A stretch of DNA of 64,000 nucleotides from Clostridium saccharoperbutylacetonicum N1-4(HMT) (GTDB lineage: Bacteria > Bacillota > Clostridia > Clostridiales > Clostridiaceae): the NCBI RefSeq assembly GCF_000340885.1, contig NC_020291.1:2603001-2667000 (forward strand), read 5' to 3'. Shown one piece after another: positions 62,809 to 64,000 of the stretch. The notes below the pieces were generated by a model. It did not search any database. It had not been told where the DNA came from and worked only from the letters and a program-made list of their open reading frames with translations. The translations under genes and the position numbers were made by a program. Within the stretch, counting starts at the first letter, position 1, and every line of letters begins with the position of its first letter.

Positions 62809-62844
62809 AATCAGAGTTTTATGTTAAATAGACTCTGATTTTGT
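62809..62844 (+). terminator. Terminator after the 39-aa gene
   Basis: AATCAGAGT (62809-62817) pairs with ACTCTGATT (62832-62840), then TTGTGTT. Confidence 0.65.
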
Positions 62845-62901
62845 GTTAAAATAGGATTATAATGCATTTTTATGAAAATGATGAGTATGAGGGAGAGAGA
62901 C

Positions 62902-64000
62902 ATGCCTAATATTTTTGATGGACTAAAAAGAATTTCAGATGACGAGATGATTGAACAGCTAGCATTACTTGAAACTATGAATATAACAAATATTTCAAAG
63001 CCTGTTATTCAAAAGGCTAAGAAAAAGACAATAAGTATAATTAATTTTTTAGGTAATAAACTTGGAAAAGGTAGTGTGCTTCAAGAACCAGAAGTTAAAG
63101 AAATTTGGACTTTGATTGAGGAGAAGAAAGAAGAACTAAGAGGTTGTAATAGAGAAGAGTTAGATGAAAGATTAAATAAAGTTCTTTTGGAAAAAACTAA
63201 AAATGATACAGATAATCCAACCGAAGATTTAATATCGATGGAAGTAATAGATGGAGCCTTTAAGTTATACAAAACGAATCAATATTTAACACCAAGTCAA
63301 AAGGCAGATTATATTTATATAAAATATCATGAGAAGCTTAGTGGAAAAGCAAAGGAATACATAAATGAAATGCCGTTTGTGGACTTACAGGAAACAACGC
63401 AAGATATAGAAGAAATCATTAATAATATGGATGATAAGCAAAAGAAAGAGTTTGTACAATCTATAGAAGTTGAAAAATTTACATTGCTAAATGTATGGAA
63501 AAAAATTGATAGACAACATTTTGCTAGACTAGTATGGATGGCGGTAAAAGCTTACGGTGGTAGGTTTACACCAAAAGAAGAATTACTTCCAAGCTTTGTG
63601 GAAAACGAGAAAGAAGTTGAAATAGAGCAAAAGAATTCAGAATTAAAAAAATCAAAAAGAGAATTATTCGAATTAAAAAATAAGATGGAATCTTGTAAAA
63701 ATAAATTAACTACTATAGAAAGTAACTTGAAGAAAGAAAATATTGTTTTAAATAATGCAATTAGAAGTAGAAAACAAGCAGAAGAAGATTTGATAGATTT
63801 GGGAAAAATTGATAATAAATTAGAAACGGTTAAGAAAAATAATGAGGAACAATTGAATCAAATCAAAGACCAAATGGAAAAGGCTGCTGTTTTAGAAGAA
63901 TATGATGTATTAATGGAAGAATATAAAAAGGCTAAATTTGACTCGATTGATATTAATAATAAGCTTTCAGATATTGTCCTAGAAGGAACATTTAAAAGAG
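62902..64000 (+). CDS. Coiled-coil hypothetical protein (partial, runs off window)
   Basis: An open frame of 366 codons with no stop before the window end. It starts at ATG 62902 (MPNIFDGLKRISDDEMIEQL) with GGGAGAGAG upstream. Residues 1-220 are helical without recognisable motif (TPSQKADYIYIKYHEKLSG; HFARLVWMAVKAYGGRFTP). From about 230 to 340 a coiled coil runs (ELKKSKRELFELKNKMESC ... EEQLNQIKDQMEKAAVLEE). No signal peptide. The full length and identity cannot be judged. Confidence 0.8.
   Translation, partial: MPNIFDGLKRISDDEMIEQLALLETMNITNISKPVIQKAKKKTISIINFLGNKLGKGSVLQEPEVKEIWTLIEEKKEELRGCNREELDERLNKVLLEKTKNDTDNPTEDLISMEVIDGAFKLYKTNQYLTPSQKADYIYIKYHEKLSGKAKEYINEMPFVDLQETTQDIEEIINNMDDKQKKEFVQSIEVEKFTLLNVWKKIDRQHFARLVWMAVKAYGGRFTPKEELLPSFVENEKEVEIEQKNSELKKSKRELFELKNKMESCKNKLTTIESNLKKENIVLNNAIRSRKQAEEDLIDLGKIDNKLETVKKNNEEQLNQIKDQMEKAAVLEEYDVLMEEYKKAKFDSIDINNKLSDIVLEGTFKR

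Overview
The window is AT-rich DNA with strong GGAGG ribosome binding sites, many hairpin-plus-T terminators, an alpha/beta-type small acid-soluble spore protein, class III fructose-1,6-bisphosphatase, a FliB-type flagellin methylase and a cobalamin-dependent MetH. Together these point to a spore-forming, motile Firmicute, most likely Clostridium sensu stricto (solventogenic or C. beijerinckii-like). The species cannot be fixed from sequence reading alone. No rRNA, tRNA, CRISPR array or prophage was seen.

Layout. 0-1.6 kb: a FucI/AraA-family sugar isomerase. 1.6-17 kb: a long accessory stretch of small sensing and detoxification units. It holds a flavodoxin/HxlR divergent pair, a MarR-MFS exporter pair, an alpha/beta hydrolase with an MBL hydrolase, a MerR-GyrI regulator, an XRE-TPR regulator with clear operators, an ANT(6)-like nucleotidyltransferase, a VOC protein, a PIG-L deacetylase, a GNAT-MBL pair, a C45-type amidohydrolase with an AraC-GyrI regulator, and an EFR1-type flavodoxin-ferredoxin. 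17-27.5 kb: a two-component system, a chemoreceptor, DNA-3-methyladenine glycosylase I, a GH1 phospho-glucosidase, FliB, an HD protein, a GNAT protein with a decayed copy of its end, an AEC transporter and a HAD phosphatase.

27.7-34.2 kb is the most unusual part. It is a single operon that looks like a type VII-secretion (LXG/WXG100-type) polymorphic-toxin locus. Three small helical proteins precede a 427-residue protein with a glycine-zipper-like hydrophobic C-terminus. Four paralogous multi-pass membrane proteins (candidate immunity proteins) follow, interleaved with a DUF4176-like protein and a lipoprotein. The start of the first membrane gene is embedded in the end of the toxin gene, and the same 18-bp junction recurs before the next two copies, marking the locus as grown by tandem duplication. 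A sigma-70-like gene faces the operon across a shared terminator.

35-48 kb is mostly metabolic: MetH, a secreted SH3/lysozyme-like protein, a CycA-type permease, a membrane MutS-like ATPase and a complete trehalose unit (treR, treP, treC) with palindromic operators. 48-55 kb holds redox and flavin genes (RseC, ApbE, Gx transporter, NusG domain II) interrupted by a degenerate IS1595-like transposase gene, cheY and a 9-copy hexanucleotide repeat, then fbp. 55-64 kb has kduI, a dCache-PAS-GGDEF-EAL protein, two adjacent CobW-family GTPases (one with an eight-unit His/Cys metal-binding repeat, one apparently fused to a DUF1980-like domain), a spore protein and a coiled-coil gene cut by the window end.

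Functional assignments are read from motifs in the translated sequence. No database search was run.
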